A DNA stretch of 64,000 bases from DATARH01 sp963746885 (GCA_963746885.1 CAVVDM010000006.1:310001-374000); one strand, 5' to 3'. Counted from the first letter of the stretch, positions 34,341 through 43,915 are shown. The notes: generated by a model not told the origin, from the letters alone. Translations and numbers: made by a program.

Positions 34341-35618
34341 ATGCGTATACTGTTGCTGTCCCAGTTCTACCCGCCGATCGTCGGCGGCGAAGAGCGACAC
34401 GTCCGCAACCTCGCAGCGGCGCTGGCGCAACGCGGCCATCAGGTCAGTGTGGCGACGCTGTGGTTTCCCGGAGCTAAAGCCAGCGAGCTCGACGGCGAGG
34501 TCCGGGTGCATCGAATCCGCGGCACGCTGCAGCGCCTGTCCGGGTTGTTCGCGGAATCCGAGCGCCGGCACGCGCCGCCATTCCCGGATCCCGAACTGGT
34601 CGCCGCTCTCGCCCGACTGGTGGCGAGCGAAAAACCCGATGTGGTGCATGCGCACAATTGGCTGCTTGCCTCCTTCCTGCCGGTCAAAGCCTGGTGCGGT
34701 GCCCGGCTGGTGGTGACATTGCACGACTACAGCCTGGTCTGCGCCAAGAAAAATCTGATGCACGAGGGGCGGGTGTGCGGCGGGCCAAGCCTGTCGCGGT
34801 GCCTGCCGTGTGCCGCGGCGCATTACGGCGCGGTCAAAGGCACCGTGACGACATTTGGCAGCTTTGTGTCACGTGCGCTTGCGCATCGCGTTGTCGACAG
34901 GTTCATTGCCGTCAGCCACGCCGTGGCGCGGGACACCAGGCTCGCCGAGGCTGGCGTGTCGTTCGAGGTCATCCCGAACTTCGTACCCGACGACGTCGCC
35001 CGCCTCGACCCTAGAATCGATCCGGTCTTGGCCGAATTGCCGGGCGAGGGCTTCATTCTGTTCGTTGGCGACCTGATGCACCTGAAGGGGGTCGATGTCC
35101 TCCTCGACGCCTATGCCGGCCTCGAACGGGCGCCGCCGTTGGTGTTGATCGGACGCCGATGCGCCGACACGCCGGCCGAGTTGCCACCCAACGTGCATCT
35201 GTTCAGCACCTGGCCGCATGCCGCCATCATGCATGCGTGGCGCAGATGTTTATTCGGGGTGCTGCCGTCGGTCGGGCCGGAAGCCTGTGCTACCGTGGTG
35301 ATGGAAGCGATGGCCTCGGGGAAGCCTATCGTCGCGTCCGATATTGGCGGAATGCCTGACCTGGTCGATAGCGGCGAAACGGGCCTCCTCGTGCAGCCTG
35401 GCGATGCGGCGTCCTTGGGTCGCGCGATGCGACGCTTACTGGACACGCCCGAGTTGATCGCGAAAATGGGCGCAGCCTCCCTCGCCAGGGTCGAGCGCCT
35501 GAAAGCACGGTCCGTCGTCGCCCAGATCGAGCGCGCCTACCACGAGGTGCTCGACGAGAAGCCCGCGAACGGGCGGGTCACAACAAGTGAATATTCGCGG
35601 AGAGGGGCGGCAGGGTAG
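34341..35618 (+). CDS. Family 4 glycosyltransferase (425 aa)
   Basis: This is a GT-B transferase: start MRILLLSQFYPPIVGGEERH, acceptor-side VVHAHNWLLASFLP, donor-side FILFVGDLMHLKGVDVLLDA and the E-x7-E motif GPEACATVVMEAMASGKP. A Cys-rich insert (VCAKKNLMHEGRVCGG, CLPCAA) is typical of one GT4 subgroup. ATG 34341 has a ribosome site GGAGG seven bases before it; the frame is open to 34314 but would overlap the preceding gene. It belongs to the same operon as the GT4 at 30421. Confidence 0.9.
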   Translation: MRILLLSQFYPPIVGGEERHVRNLAAALAQRGHQVSVATLWFPGAKASELDGEVRVHRIRGTLQRLSGLFAESERRHAPPFPDPELVAALARLVASEKPDVVHAHNWLLASFLPVKAWCGARLVVTLHDYSLVCAKKNLMHEGRVCGGPSLSRCLPCAAAHYGAVKGTVTTFGSFVSRALAHRVVDRFIAVSHAVARDTRLAEAGVSFEVIPNFVPDDVARLDPRIDPVLAELPGEGFILFVGDLMHLKGVDVLLDAYAGLERAPPLVLIGRRCADTPAELPPNVHLFSTWPHAAIMHAWRRCLFGVLPSVGPEACATVVMEAMASGKPIVASDIGGMPDLVDSGETGLLVQPGDAASLGRAMRRLLDTPELIAKMGAASLARVERLKARSVVAQIERAYHEVLDEKPANGRVTTSEYSRRGAAG

Positions 35619-35623
35619 CAACG

Positions 35624-36952
35624 GTGCCCCTACCATCTTTTGCCCGGACGGCAATCGCCCACATGCGTCTGGCCTCCGCGCGGCACGCCACGCTCGTAAC
35701 GAACTCCGGCGCCCTGGCCTTTGGCACGGGCGCGACGGCGGCGCTTGGGTTCCTCTATTGGTGGCTGGCCGCGCGGTCCTTTGCCCCGGAAGTGATCGGC
35801 AAGGCGTCGGCACTGCTGGCGCTGATGAGTCTCGCCGGGCTGGTCGGGGAAGGCGGGCTCGGAACACTGCTGACGGGCGAAATCATCCGGCGCCCCGGTA
35901 GCCAACACGGTTTGATCGCCGCCGCAGCCTTGGTTGGCTTGTTGCTCTCCGTTGGCGCTGGCGGGCTCGGGCTTATCCTGGTGGGCCTTTTCACCTCGGG
36001 AGCGTCCGGAAACGTGCAATCGGACGCCTTCTCCGACCTGTGGCTGATCATCGGGTCGGGTTTGACGGGACTGTGCTTCGTCATCGATCAGGCATTCGTC
36101 GGCATGCTGCAAAGCGGTTTTCGCATGCTTCGTCAGTTGCTGTTCTCGGTATGCAAGCTGGCATTCCTCGCGGCGGTGGTACTATGGTCGACTGACGGCT
36201 CCACCATATTGCTGACCTGGGTCGCCGCCCAATTGGTCTCGCTCGCCGCAATCGAGCTGCTGCTGCGAAAGCGCGGCAGTTCGTTGATCCACCGCCCCGC
36301 CTTCAAACTGCTGCACGCCCTGAAGCGCAAAGCGGCCGACCACTACATGCTTGATTTGGGCATCCAGGCGCCAAGCGTCATCATGCCCTATCTGGTAATG
36401 GTGTTATTATCGCCCACCAGCAACGCCGCATTTACCGTGATTTGGATGGTTGTTTCGGTCGCGTCCGTTGTTCCGGGTGCGCTGGCGACCGTCCTTTTCC
36501 CTGTCATCACGGCACAGCCAGATCAGTTTCGCAGCAAGATGACACTCTCACTGATAGCATCGGAGGCGTTCGCGATCACCTGCAGTTTTCTTATCTTCAT
36601 GTATTCGTCGGAACTCCTGCGATTTTTCAACCCGGTCTATGCCGATATCGGTGGTTTGAGTTTGCGGTTCCTCGGGTTTGGCCTGATCGGCCTGGTTATC
36701 AAGTTCCACATCTGCACCGCAGCGCGGCTGCGGAACAAAATGCGCAAGATGTCGACCTGGTTTTACGTCGGCGGATTGTTCGAGCTGGCGTGTACGGTGA
36801 TCGGTTGCCGCGCGGGGGGCCTTGAAGGGCTGGTCATTGGTTGGGCCGCTGGCCTGCTGGTCGAGGGATCGGTCATGCTGGTGATAACCGCCTGGGTAAC
36901 GACGTGGAGTTGGGACGAACCAGCGACTGCTCACGATCCCAAACTGGCGTGA
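35624..36952 (+). CDS. Wzx-like oligosaccharide flippase (442 aa)
   Basis: This is a MATE-superfamily polysaccharide transporter with about twelve helices, such as LMSLAGLVGEGGLGTLL, GLLLSVGAGGLGLILVGLF and VIMPYLVMVLLSPTSNAAF. The ordered pairs of helices and the length match flippases that turn lipid-linked repeat units to the periplasmic face. It comes five bases after the GT4 gene and closes the plus-strand operon, facing the TetR gene tail to tail with 8 bases between stops. The presence of a flippase argues for a Wzx/Wzy-type pathway rather than an ABC-transporter pathway. Confidence 0.85.
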   Translation: MPLPSFARTAIAHMRLASARHATLVTNSGALAFGTGATAALGFLYWWLAARSFAPEVIGKASALLALMSLAGLVGEGGLGTLLTGEIIRRPGSQHGLIAAAALVGLLLSVGAGGLGLILVGLFTSGASGNVQSDAFSDLWLIIGSGLTGLCFVIDQAFVGMLQSGFRMLRQLLFSVCKLAFLAAVVLWSTDGSTILLTWVAAQLVSLAAIELLLRKRGSSLIHRPAFKLLHALKRKAADHYMLDLGIQAPSVIMPYLVMVLLSPTSNAAFTVIWMVVSVASVVPGALATVLFPVITAQPDQFRSKMTLSLIASEAFAITCSFLIFMYSSELLRFFNPVYADIGGLSLRFLGFGLIGLVIKFHICTAARLRNKMRKMSTWFYVGGLFELACTVIGCRAGGLEGLVIGWAAGLLVEGSVMLVITAWVTTWSWDEPATAHDPKLA

Positions 36953-36960
36953 AGCCGCGT

Positions 36961-37566
36961 TCAGCGGCTCCGCTCTCGCTTGTTGAGCGAAATCGCCTCG
37001 GCCACAACCGCGCGATAGGTGGTCGCGATCAGCGTGTCGACGATCGCCGGCGGCGGTTCGCGACGGCGTAGATGCCGGGTCACCGCGGCGACCGGCACCT
37101 CCGCCAGCAAGAATTGCGCCCGCCGAAGTGCATCCGGCGCGACCCCACCGAATGCCAATCGGGCGAAGGCCGCGACGCTGGCGTGCGTCTCCGCAGCCTG
37201 CTCCCTCAGGGCATCGCGCAGCGCCACCGGCCATTCGCCTTGGACGAAATCGTCGCGATGATGGAGCAACAAAACCCACGCTTCGTCGAGATGCTGGCGC
37301 GCCCAAGCGGGCGTGTGCAGCGCCGCCTGCAGCGCGTCACCGGCATCGAGCGCGGCGCGGATGCCCCGCTGAAAATTGCCGACCATTCGCAGCCATAGCT
37401 CGGCAAGCAGCACGTCGCGCGACGCAAAGCGGTGATAGAACGACCCGGTCGGCGCTTTTAGGCGATCGGTAATCGCTCCAACCGTGACCGCGAACGGGCC
37501 GCGCTCTGCCGCGACAGCCAAGGCAGCACGCAGAAAATCCTCGTCGGAGTATAGCGCTTTCGCCAT
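36961..37566 (-). CDS. TetR-family transcription regulator (201 aa)
   Basis: The N-terminal HTH is typical: FLRAALAVAAERGPFAVTVG, ITDRLKAPTGSFYHRFASRD, with the recognition helix ending in SFYHRF. The C-terminal ligand domain is helical and of normal length. An inverted repeat at 37571-37588, five bases before the start codon, is a good autoregulatory operator. Divergent from the GH16 gene, which it may control; the ligand is unknown. Confidence 0.9.
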   Translation of the reverse strand: MAKALYSDEDFLRAALAVAAERGPFAVTVGAITDRLKAPTGSFYHRFASRDVLLAELWLRMVGNFQRGIRAALDAGDALQAALHTPAWARQHLDEAWVLLLHHRDDFVQGEWPVALRDALREQAAETHASVAAFARLAFGGVAPDALRRAQFLLAEVPVAAVTRHLRRREPPPAIVDTLIATTYRAVVAEAISLNKRERSR

Positions 37567-37570
37567 ATTT

Positions 37571-37588
37571 CTAGAATAAGCGCTCTAG
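37571..37588. promoter_or_regulatory. Probable TetR operator
   Basis: The sequence CTAGAATAAGCGCTCTAG has perfect arms CTAGA and TCTAG around an 8-base centre, close to the TAGA-GCGC-TCTA type bound by many TetR proteins. It lies in the 144-base gap between the tetR-like gene and the divergent GH16 gene, beside the regulator's own start. Confidence 0.6.
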
Positions 37589-37710
37589 GTGAGATATATT
37601 CGCCTCGGGTGGAATTGTTACCAATTGTCTAAAAATGTTACATTCTCATAATTGACGCTTCCGTCATGTATCGCTAGCCCTCTTAAGGATTACTCATATG
37701 GGGGCAGGCA

Positions 37711-40700
37711 GTGCTGATCACTTGGTTTTATCGGCGACGGGGCGGCAAAACACCCGCGGGGTCTTACGTCGTGAGCCCGCTCGGCAACGCCGTTGACGAC
37801 GTACCGCCGCCGCCCCGTCCGGGAGCGGTGCCGAAACCCCAACCCGGCATCATCGGCGTCGACGTCTCGAATGGCGCGGGGCCGGCATTTGCAGGCCAGG
37901 GCGAAGCAGGTGACCGCCGCGAGCGGCTTGGCGGCGTGACCGCTGCGGGTGCGGCCGGCGAAGCCAGGGTCGTCGGGAGCAATGCCGTAGCGCCCGGGTT
38001 CACGACCAACGCCGCAGTCGACGTCGCCATGTCGCTCTACGACATGATCGTGGTCGATCCTCCTGTGATCGGCGATGCAACGGGCGCCGCCGCGCTCGGA
38101 ATAGACGCGGCAACCAACCCAGGCATTGGGGCGTTTGCCCCGGCTATCCCCGAGGCTAGCCCCACATCGGTCACGAGCGGCACCAATATTGCCGGCAGCG
38201 CCACCACCCTCTCGCCATCCTTCGCCGTTGATACGGCGGCACCAACGGTCGGGTTGTCGAATACCGGTAATACTTCCTCCCAAACCGCAACCAACCCTGG
38301 CGCCACCAGCGCAGTCACTGTCAATGCGTCACTGCCGCCGCCTGCGGGCTATTCGACGGCTCAGCTTATTTTCGAAGATACGTTCGCCTCCGCGTCGCTC
38401 GACACGACAAAATGGAACCCGTGGCTGGGCGACGATACGTATGGGCGCTGGGGCGATCGGGGTGCGCTGCCTAGTCCCTATTCTGCCGAGAACGCCGGGA
38501 GCTATCAGATCCAATACAACGACCCCTACCCCTATGGTTCCGGCGCCGGCACGAACGGCAACCATCTCGGTGGCGGCAGCGGTATCCTGCAAGAGGTCGC
38601 AACGCCAAGCGGCTATTTTTCCAGCCTTGGCTACAGTTGGGCATCGGGCGCGGTATCGAGCTACGGCAAAGAATATCTGCCTGCAGAAGGCGGATACCTG
38701 CAGATCAGCGCCAAGATGCCGGACTCCAGTTACGGTGCATGGGGCTGTTTGTGGCTCCTGCCGACGGCCGGGTCCAACGGCGCGGAATTCGACTTGCAGG
38801 AGAGCGGCACCTACGGCACCACGGGTTCATCAACCGCGAACGACATTCTTGCCTCGCATTGGTGGGGTGGCAGCCAGACACAGCACACCGCAAACACCGG
38901 CACAGACCTCTCCGCCGGCTACCACACCTATGGCGTCGAATATCGCCCCGGTCAGTCGTGGAAGGTCTATCTCGACGGTAATCTGATGTTCACTTGGACC
39001 GACGGCGTCTCGACGAACGCCGCCTACCAAGTCATCATCGAGCTGGAAATGGCCGGGTCCAGCACCGCTGGGTGGCATACCGTAGCGGACCCGGTAAACC
39101 ATCCAGGCCCCTTCGAACTCGACGTCAACGACGTTCAGATCTATTCGCTGGCCAATGCCCCGGTGCCGCCCCCGGCACCGACCAACCTGACGCTGGCTCC
39201 GGCTTCGGACAGCGGCGGCGTGGGCGACAACATCACGGATGTCACCCGGCCGACGATCACCGGACAGGGGGAGGCGGGCGACGGCGTTACGCTGTTCGAC
39301 GGCACGAGCCCGGTAGGCAGCGCAACCGTCCAGACAAACGGCTCCTGGTCGCTGACGACGAGCTCGCTGAGCCAAGGGGTGAACAGCCTTACCGCCACCG
39401 AAAGCAATGCAGCGGGGACCGTCAGCACCGCCTCCGCAGCGCTCGCCTTGACGATCGACACCACGGCGCCTTCGCTTGTCGCCGACAGTCCGCTAAGCTT
39501 GAAACCAGGAAGCACGGCAACGATTACGTCGAGCCTGTTGCGTTTCGACGACACCGTAAGCAGCCATGCGCAGGAAACCTACACAATCAGCACAGGGCCG
39601 GCCGACGGCATGCTTTTGCTCAACGGCGCGGCGACAAAGACCTTCACGCAGAACGATATCGACAACAACCGGGTCACCTATCAAGAGACGACCGCCGGCG
39701 CCGTTTCCGATTCGTTCACGTTCACGGTAACGGACAGCGCCGGCAACACGACCGCCGTCCAACAGTTTCAATTGTCGATGTCGACGGCCCCCCCGGTCAG
39801 CGAAGTGCTGGTATCGGATACGGGCAGCTCGTCAACCGACAAGATTACCTCGAACCCGGCGCTGACCGGCGGCGGCGACCCCAATGCCACAGTCACGATC
39901 AAGGAGGGCAGCACCGTCCTCGGTACGACGACGGCGAACAGCGCCGGCGTCTGGAGCTTCACGCCGGTCCTCGCCGACGGCAGCCACACGCTGGTCGCGA
40001 GCGAGACCGACCTCGCCGGCAACACCGGTACCGCCTCCCTCGCCTTCACCCTCGATACGGCGCCGCCGGCGGTCGCCGCAAAGCTGGCCAGCGATACGGG
40101 CAGCTCGTCCTCCGACAACATCACGTCGAACCCGGCGCTGACCGGCAGCGGCGACCCCAACGCCACGGTCACGATCAAGGAGGGCAGCACTGTCCTCGGA
40201 ACGACGACGGCGAATGCCTCCGGCGTCTGGAGCTTTACGCCGGTCCTCGCCAACGGCAGCCACACGCTCGTCGCGAGCGAGACCGACCTCGCCGGCAACA
40301 CCGGCACCGCCTCCCTCGCCTTCACCCTCGACACGGCGACACCTTCGCTTGTCGCCGACAGTCCGCTCACCGTCCGAGCAGGAAGCACTGCAACGATTAC
40401 GTCGAGCCTGTTGCGTTTCGACGACACTGTAAGCAGCCACGCACAGGAGACCTACACGATCACTTCTGGCCCAGCGGACGGCACGCTGTTGCTAAACGGC
40501 GTGGCGACGACCAGCTTCACGCAGGACGACATCGACAACAACCGGGTCGCCTATCAGGAGACGGCGAGCGGTGCCACGTCTGACTCGTTCACGTTCACGG
40601 TATCGGACAGCGCCGGCAACACGACCGCCGCCCAACAGTTTCAATTGTCGATGCGGCACTGGCATCGACACGCCCCGACGTCGGGCGCCGCTACGAGCAA

Positions 40701-40866
40701 TACACAGTTCGGTTTCGGCGATATCTCGAGCCCATGGCTCGCGGCGGGCGGCGTGGCGCCGGCGATTATCGGGGGAACGCCCACCGGCCAGGGTACCAGC
40801 AGCCATCCCTATCTGCTGCCGCCGGGTTCGATGATGCCGCTCGGCGATCCCGCTTTATTTCAATGA
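37711..40866 (+). CDS. GH16 glucanase with duplicated Ig-like and cadherin-like modules (1051 aa)
   Basis: The catalytic domain (about residues 215-480) is a beta-jelly-roll glucanase: LIFEDTFASASLDTTKW, GYLQISAKMP, and the active site AEFDLQES, matching E-x-D-x-x-E. After it come Ig-like segments and two module pairs: a cadherin-like type (about 587-690 and 878-980) and an Ig type (about 695-785 and 787-878). Such enzymes (ExsH/ExoK-like) trim their own exopolysaccharide. No normal signal peptide is visible at GTG 37711, which suggests type I secretion or a disturbed start; ATG 37698 has a better ribosome site (AAGGA) but is in another frame that stops after about 33 codons. Confidence 0.85.
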   Translation: MLITWFYRRRGGKTPAGSYVVSPLGNAVDDVPPPPRPGAVPKPQPGIIGVDVSNGAGPAFAGQGEAGDRRERLGGVTAAGAAGEARVVGSNAVAPGFTTNAAVDVAMSLYDMIVVDPPVIGDATGAAALGIDAATNPGIGAFAPAIPEASPTSVTSGTNIAGSATTLSPSFAVDTAAPTVGLSNTGNTSSQTATNPGATSAVTVNASLPPPAGYSTAQLIFEDTFASASLDTTKWNPWLGDDTYGRWGDRGALPSPYSAENAGSYQIQYNDPYPYGSGAGTNGNHLGGGSGILQEVATPSGYFSSLGYSWASGAVSSYGKEYLPAEGGYLQISAKMPDSSYGAWGCLWLLPTAGSNGAEFDLQESGTYGTTGSSTANDILASHWWGGSQTQHTANTGTDLSAGYHTYGVEYRPGQSWKVYLDGNLMFTWTDGVSTNAAYQVIIELEMAGSSTAGWHTVADPVNHPGPFELDVNDVQIYSLANAPVPPPAPTNLTLAPASDSGGVGDNITDVTRPTITGQGEAGDGVTLFDGTSPVGSATVQTNGSWSLTTSSLSQGVNSLTATESNAAGTVSTASAALALTIDTTAPSLVADSPLSLKPGSTATITSSLLRFDDTVSSHAQETYTISTGPADGMLLLNGAATKTFTQNDIDNNRVTYQETTAGAVSDSFTFTVTDSAGNTTAVQQFQLSMSTAPPVSEVLVSDTGSSSTDKITSNPALTGGGDPNATVTIKEGSTVLGTTTANSAGVWSFTPVLADGSHTLVASETDLAGNTGTASLAFTLDTAPPAVAAKLASDTGSSSSDNITSNPALTGSGDPNATVTIKEGSTVLGTTTANASGVWSFTPVLANGSHTLVASETDLAGNTGTASLAFTLDTATPSLVADSPLTVRAGSTATITSSLLRFDDTVSSHAQETYTITSGPADGTLLLNGVATTSFTQDDIDNNRVAYQETASGATSDSFTFTVSDSAGNTTAAQQFQLSMRHWHRHAPTSGAATSNTQFGFGDISSPWLAAGGVAPAIIGGTPTGQGTSSHPYLLPPGSMMPLGDPALFQ
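39469..40650 (+). repeat. Nested in-frame duplications inside the GH16 gene
   Basis: The Ig module starting GATACGGGCAGCTCGTC recurs after exactly 276 bases (39817 and 40093), and the cadherin-like module starting CCTTCGCTTGTCGCCGACAG recurs after 873 bases (39469 and 40342). Both periods are multiples of three. The copies are nearly identical in DNA, including silent positions, so the duplications are recent or kept alike by gene conversion. Confidence 0.85.
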
Positions 40867-41153
40867 AACGCCGACCCGATTGAGGTTACCCCGCACGTCC
40901 GCGCCGGCCATGGCCGGCCCTGAAGTGAGTACCCCGATTGCCAGTATTTTTGGCGAGCCTCGCGGATGCTATCTCATTCCGGTGACCGCGGGATCCCCTC
41001 CCCCGACCCGCGTCGCGCCGGAACCCGAGCCGCCGTCCCCCCCTCGGCGGCTACGGGGGCCGGCCCGAACAGAGCCCGGCGGACCGTGCCGACCGCATTG
41101 CGGCGAATGGTCTCTCGGCTGATCCGACGGGGCAGCGGTGATAGGCGAGCAGG
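40867..41153. other. Intergenic, no gene recognised
   Basis: A frame at 40880-41122 is Pro/Arg-rich and looks non-coding. No terminator-like hairpin with T-run is seen after the GH16 gene. Confidence 0.4.
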
Positions 41154-41501
41154 ATGTACGCAGTTGAAATTCGTCTCCTCGATGACAGTCTCCTGATCGA
41201 TTACATGACCGACGCATTCGAATGGCTGCGTCTCCAGCGCATTTCGCCGGAAACCTTCCGATACATTTTCGAACGGCCGGGGGTCATATTCCGGGTCGAC
41301 TTCAAGAGCACAGCAGAGGCGGCGACCTTTGCCGCCAGGTTTTCCGATATTGCGGTGTATGCCTCCGCCGGTGTGCCCCCGGCGAGCCTGCTGAGGGTGC
41401 CGCCCTGTCTCACGTCCGCGGATTATCGCCAAGCCGCACCGTACAATCCCGGCGGCGCCGCGACATCCGGCGAGGGCGCTAGGCGGAGCGAAGCGGGTTG
41501 A
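41154..41501 (+). CDS. Hypothetical protein (115 aa)
   Basis: The first 75 residues look like a real compact fold (MYAVEIRLLDDSLLIDYMTD, FEWLRLQRISPETFRYIFER, VIFRVDFKSTAEAATFAARF). The rest is low complexity. It stands tail to tail with the FixJ-like regulator, overlapping it by 23 bases. Family not recognised. Confidence 0.55.
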   Translation: MYAVEIRLLDDSLLIDYMTDAFEWLRLQRISPETFRYIFERPGVIFRVDFKSTAEAATFAARFSDIAVYASAGVPPASLLRVPPCLTSADYRQAAPYNPGGAATSGEGARRSEAG

Positions 41502-42096
41502 TCATTGAGGCGAGGCGGATCAAATCTGCAGGTCCGCGAGCATTCAACTTTCGGGTGATGTGGGCGCGATGAGCCTCGACCGTGCGAAAGCTGATGCCGA
41601 GCTGGCGGGCGATCACCTTGCTGGGTTCGCCCGCGGCTAGCAGCGCCAGCACGTCGCGCTCGCGGGGTGTGAGAAGTTCGGCGCGGGTCTCGAGTTGTAC
41701 ACGCAGCAGTCGGTCGGCGCGAGATGTCTCGGTCTCATCGAGGGCACGCCGTAAGCAGTCGAGCAGCCTATCTTCTTGCAACGGCTTCTCGATCAGGTCA
41801 AACGCCCCGGCCTTGACTGCCTCAATCGCCATCGGGATCGTCCCATGGCCGGTGATGAAGATCACCGGAATATGCCAGCCGCGGAGATTGAGTTCCCTTT
41901 GCAGCTGCGGCCCAGTCATCGACGGCATCTTTACGTCGAGCAACAAGCATCCCCCCCGTTGTGGATCATATGTCTCAAGAAACGATTGGGCTAAACTAAA
42001 GTCCTCTACAGAATACCCGCCGCTTCTTAGCAGGAATTTAACGCTATTCCGTACCGCAGCGTCGTCGTCGACCACGAAAACGGTGTCATTGGGCAT
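41479..42096 (-). CDS. FixJ-type response regulator (205 aa)
   Basis: The receiver domain has the acidic pair VFVVDDDAAVR, the phosphorylation site LLLDVKMPSMTG, ITGHG and the Lys in LIEKPL. The output domain is LuxR-type: LTPRERDVLALLAAGEPSK, ISFRTVEAHRAHITRKLNAR. This is the FixJ/NodW/TodT arrangement. The start overlaps the sensor kinase gene by 11 bases, so the two form a coupled pair. It should activate target promoters when phosphorylated by that kinase; nearby polysaccharide genes are plausible targets. Confidence 0.93.
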   Translation of the reverse strand: MPNDTVFVVDDDAAVRNSVKFLLRSGGYSVEDFSLAQSFLETYDPQRGGCLLLDVKMPSMTGPQLQRELNLRGWHIPVIFITGHGTIPMAIEAVKAGAFDLIEKPLQEDRLLDCLRRALDETETSRADRLLRVQLETRAELLTPRERDVLALLAAGEPSKVIARQLGISFRTVEAHRAHITRKLNARGPADLIRLASMINPLRSA

Positions 42097-43915
42097 CGAC
42101 TTGCATGCCTATTGCGGTCGTTGGCAGCTCAAACGTGAAAGTTGCACCGGCGCTTTGGCTCGGAGCCAGCCGCAATTCAGCCCCATGCGCTTCGACAATG
42201 GTCCGGCTGATGGAAAGCCCCATGCCCATTCCCCATGGCTTTGTCGTCACAAACGGCTGAAAAATATTCTCCTTTGACGCGTCGCCGACCCCCGGACCAT
42301 TATCGGTGACCGAGATCTCGACCGTGCCATTGGCTGTGCCGTGCGCCGCAACGACGGCGCGTGCGTGAGTAACATTTGCGCAGATCATAGCATCCATACT
42401 ATTGCGCAACAGATTAAGAATCACCTGCTCGATTTGTATGTCGTCCGCGAACACGAGCGGCAGGTTGGGGTCGACTTGCACCGCAATTTCCACCTGCACA
42501 TGCGCCGCTTCGAAGGCGATGAGAGCCACCGCGGCATCGATCAGCGGCCTAACGGCGACAAATCGCCGCCGGGATGCGCCCTGGCGAACGAAATCGCGCA
42601 GACGGATCAAAACTTCGCCGGCGCGCTCCGCCTGCTGCACTACTCCCCTCACCCCCTCCTTCAGCATTTCGGCATCGCAGGTCGGCGCGGCCAAGAGTCT
42701 CAGACACCCTTGGCCGTAGGCGCCAATGGCGGTCAGCGGCTGGCTCAACTCGTGCGCTATCCCGGCCACCATCTCGCCCGCGAGCGAGACCCGCGAGACG
42801 TGCGCCAGCTCGGCCAGGTGCGCACGCGCCTTCCGCTCCGCCTGATCGCGCGCGTTCGTCCGCTGTTCGAGAAGCCGCCCTGCGCTCGCGATCGCACGAC
42901 CGACTTCGGCCACTTCCGCGATCTCGATTGGGGGGATGACGATCGGGGCGTCCGATGCCAGGGCCAGAGCCGGTCTCCTCAACGCTTGGATTGATCGGGC
43001 GATCCGCAGACTTGTTTGCTGCGCCAGCAACAATGCAAGCAGGAAAACAACGCCAGCCGCGGCAGCATCCCACCACAAGCGCACGTGCAAATCCGCGGTC
43101 AGCTCGTCTATCGGGATGCCGATCGCCACCGTCCACCCTGACAGGTAGGAGCGGCTGAAGGCGGCGAGGACCGACGTTCCTTCCAGCGTCGCAAGCTCGC
43201 CCGACCCCTCCCACGATTCCTTGAGCCGGCGCAGCAGCGCCGGCTCGCCCTTCTGTCCCACGAACTGGTCGGGGGCATGGGTGCGAGCAACGATCGTACC
43301 TTTCGCATCGACGATCGCAGCCACCCAATTGCGCGGAAGCTGCTCGCTATGCAGAACCTCGCTTAGGTCTTGGGGGAGGATGCCCATCATCAGAACATCG
43401 ATAACCTTGCCGTCGCGGATCACCGGCACGCCGACGGCGACCTGAGGCTCTTTCGAGGTTGTTTCGATATAGAAGTCGGAAATCATCGGTCTGGCGGTTT
43501 CCAACACGGCGCGCACCATGTCGGTAGCGCCGGCGCGAGGCAGCTTTTCGCCGTACGATTTGATCGTGCTCATGATCTGCTGCCCGCTTGGATCGACAAG
43601 CACGATAACGTTGCCGGACTGGTTCGACAGCGCCTCGCGTGCCTGGCGGTAAAAAGCCGCGATATCGCCTGAGGCAAGATAGGGCGACATGGCAAGCACC
43701 TGCATGGCGGCTGTCGCGCTTTCGAGGTCGTGGTCGACCGCTTCCGAAAGAGCGTGGGCCGTTGCGACAGTGCTTCTCTCAAGCGTGACACGCTCACGTT
43801 GATAGGAGGCGTTGATAGTCAGTGCGGTCACCACCCATGCCGGGAGAACGCCGACGATGACGAGCCACCGCAGCCAGTAAAGCACGGGCCGAGGAGCTCG
43901 CCTAAAAAAACGCAT
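42086..43915 (-). CDS. Sensor histidine kinase with periplasmic dCache-like domain (609 aa)
   Basis: The first helix (LRWLVIVGVLPAWVVTALTI) and a second (AAAAGVVFLLALLLAQQTSL) enclose a periplasmic sensing region of about 250 residues with a PDC/dCache-like pattern. The kinase part has the phosphorylated His in GIAHELSQPLTAIGAYGQG and ATP-binding boxes NLLRNSMDAM, VTDNGPGVGD and GMGMGLSISRTIVEAHG, as in DctB/FixL-type kinases. I prefer ATG 43915, just before the basic residues and first helix; the frame is open to GTG 44026. It partners the FixJ-like regulator. The ligand may be a small organic acid. Confidence 0.9.
   Translation of the reverse strand: MRFFRRAPRPVLYWLRWLVIVGVLPAWVVTALTINASYQRERVTLERSTVATAHALSEAVDHDLESATAAMQVLAMSPYLASGDIAAFYRQAREALSNQSGNVIVLVDPSGQQIMSTIKSYGEKLPRAGATDMVRAVLETARPMISDFYIETTSKEPQVAVGVPVIRDGKVIDVLMMGILPQDLSEVLHSEQLPRNWVAAIVDAKGTIVARTHAPDQFVGQKGEPALLRRLKESWEGSGELATLEGTSVLAAFSRSYLSGWTVAIGIPIDELTADLHVRLWWDAAAAGVVFLLALLLAQQTSLRIARSIQALRRPALALASDAPIVIPPIEIAEVAEVGRAIASAGRLLEQRTNARDQAERKARAHLAELAHVSRVSLAGEMVAGIAHELSQPLTAIGAYGQGCLRLLAAPTCDAEMLKEGVRGVVQQAERAGEVLIRLRDFVRQGASRRRFVAVRPLIDAAVALIAFEAAHVQVEIAVQVDPNLPLVFADDIQIEQVILNLLRNSMDAMICANVTHARAVVAAHGTANGTVEISVTDNGPGVGDASKENIFQPFVTTKPWGMGMGLSISRTIVEAHGAELRLAPSQSAGATFTFELPTTAIGMQVDAQ

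Noticed and set aside
38994..40583. 529-residue second plus-strand frame inside the GH16 gene
   Set aside because: Arg-rich out-of-frame translation of the repeat modules; the first frame gives clear GH16 and Ig domains.
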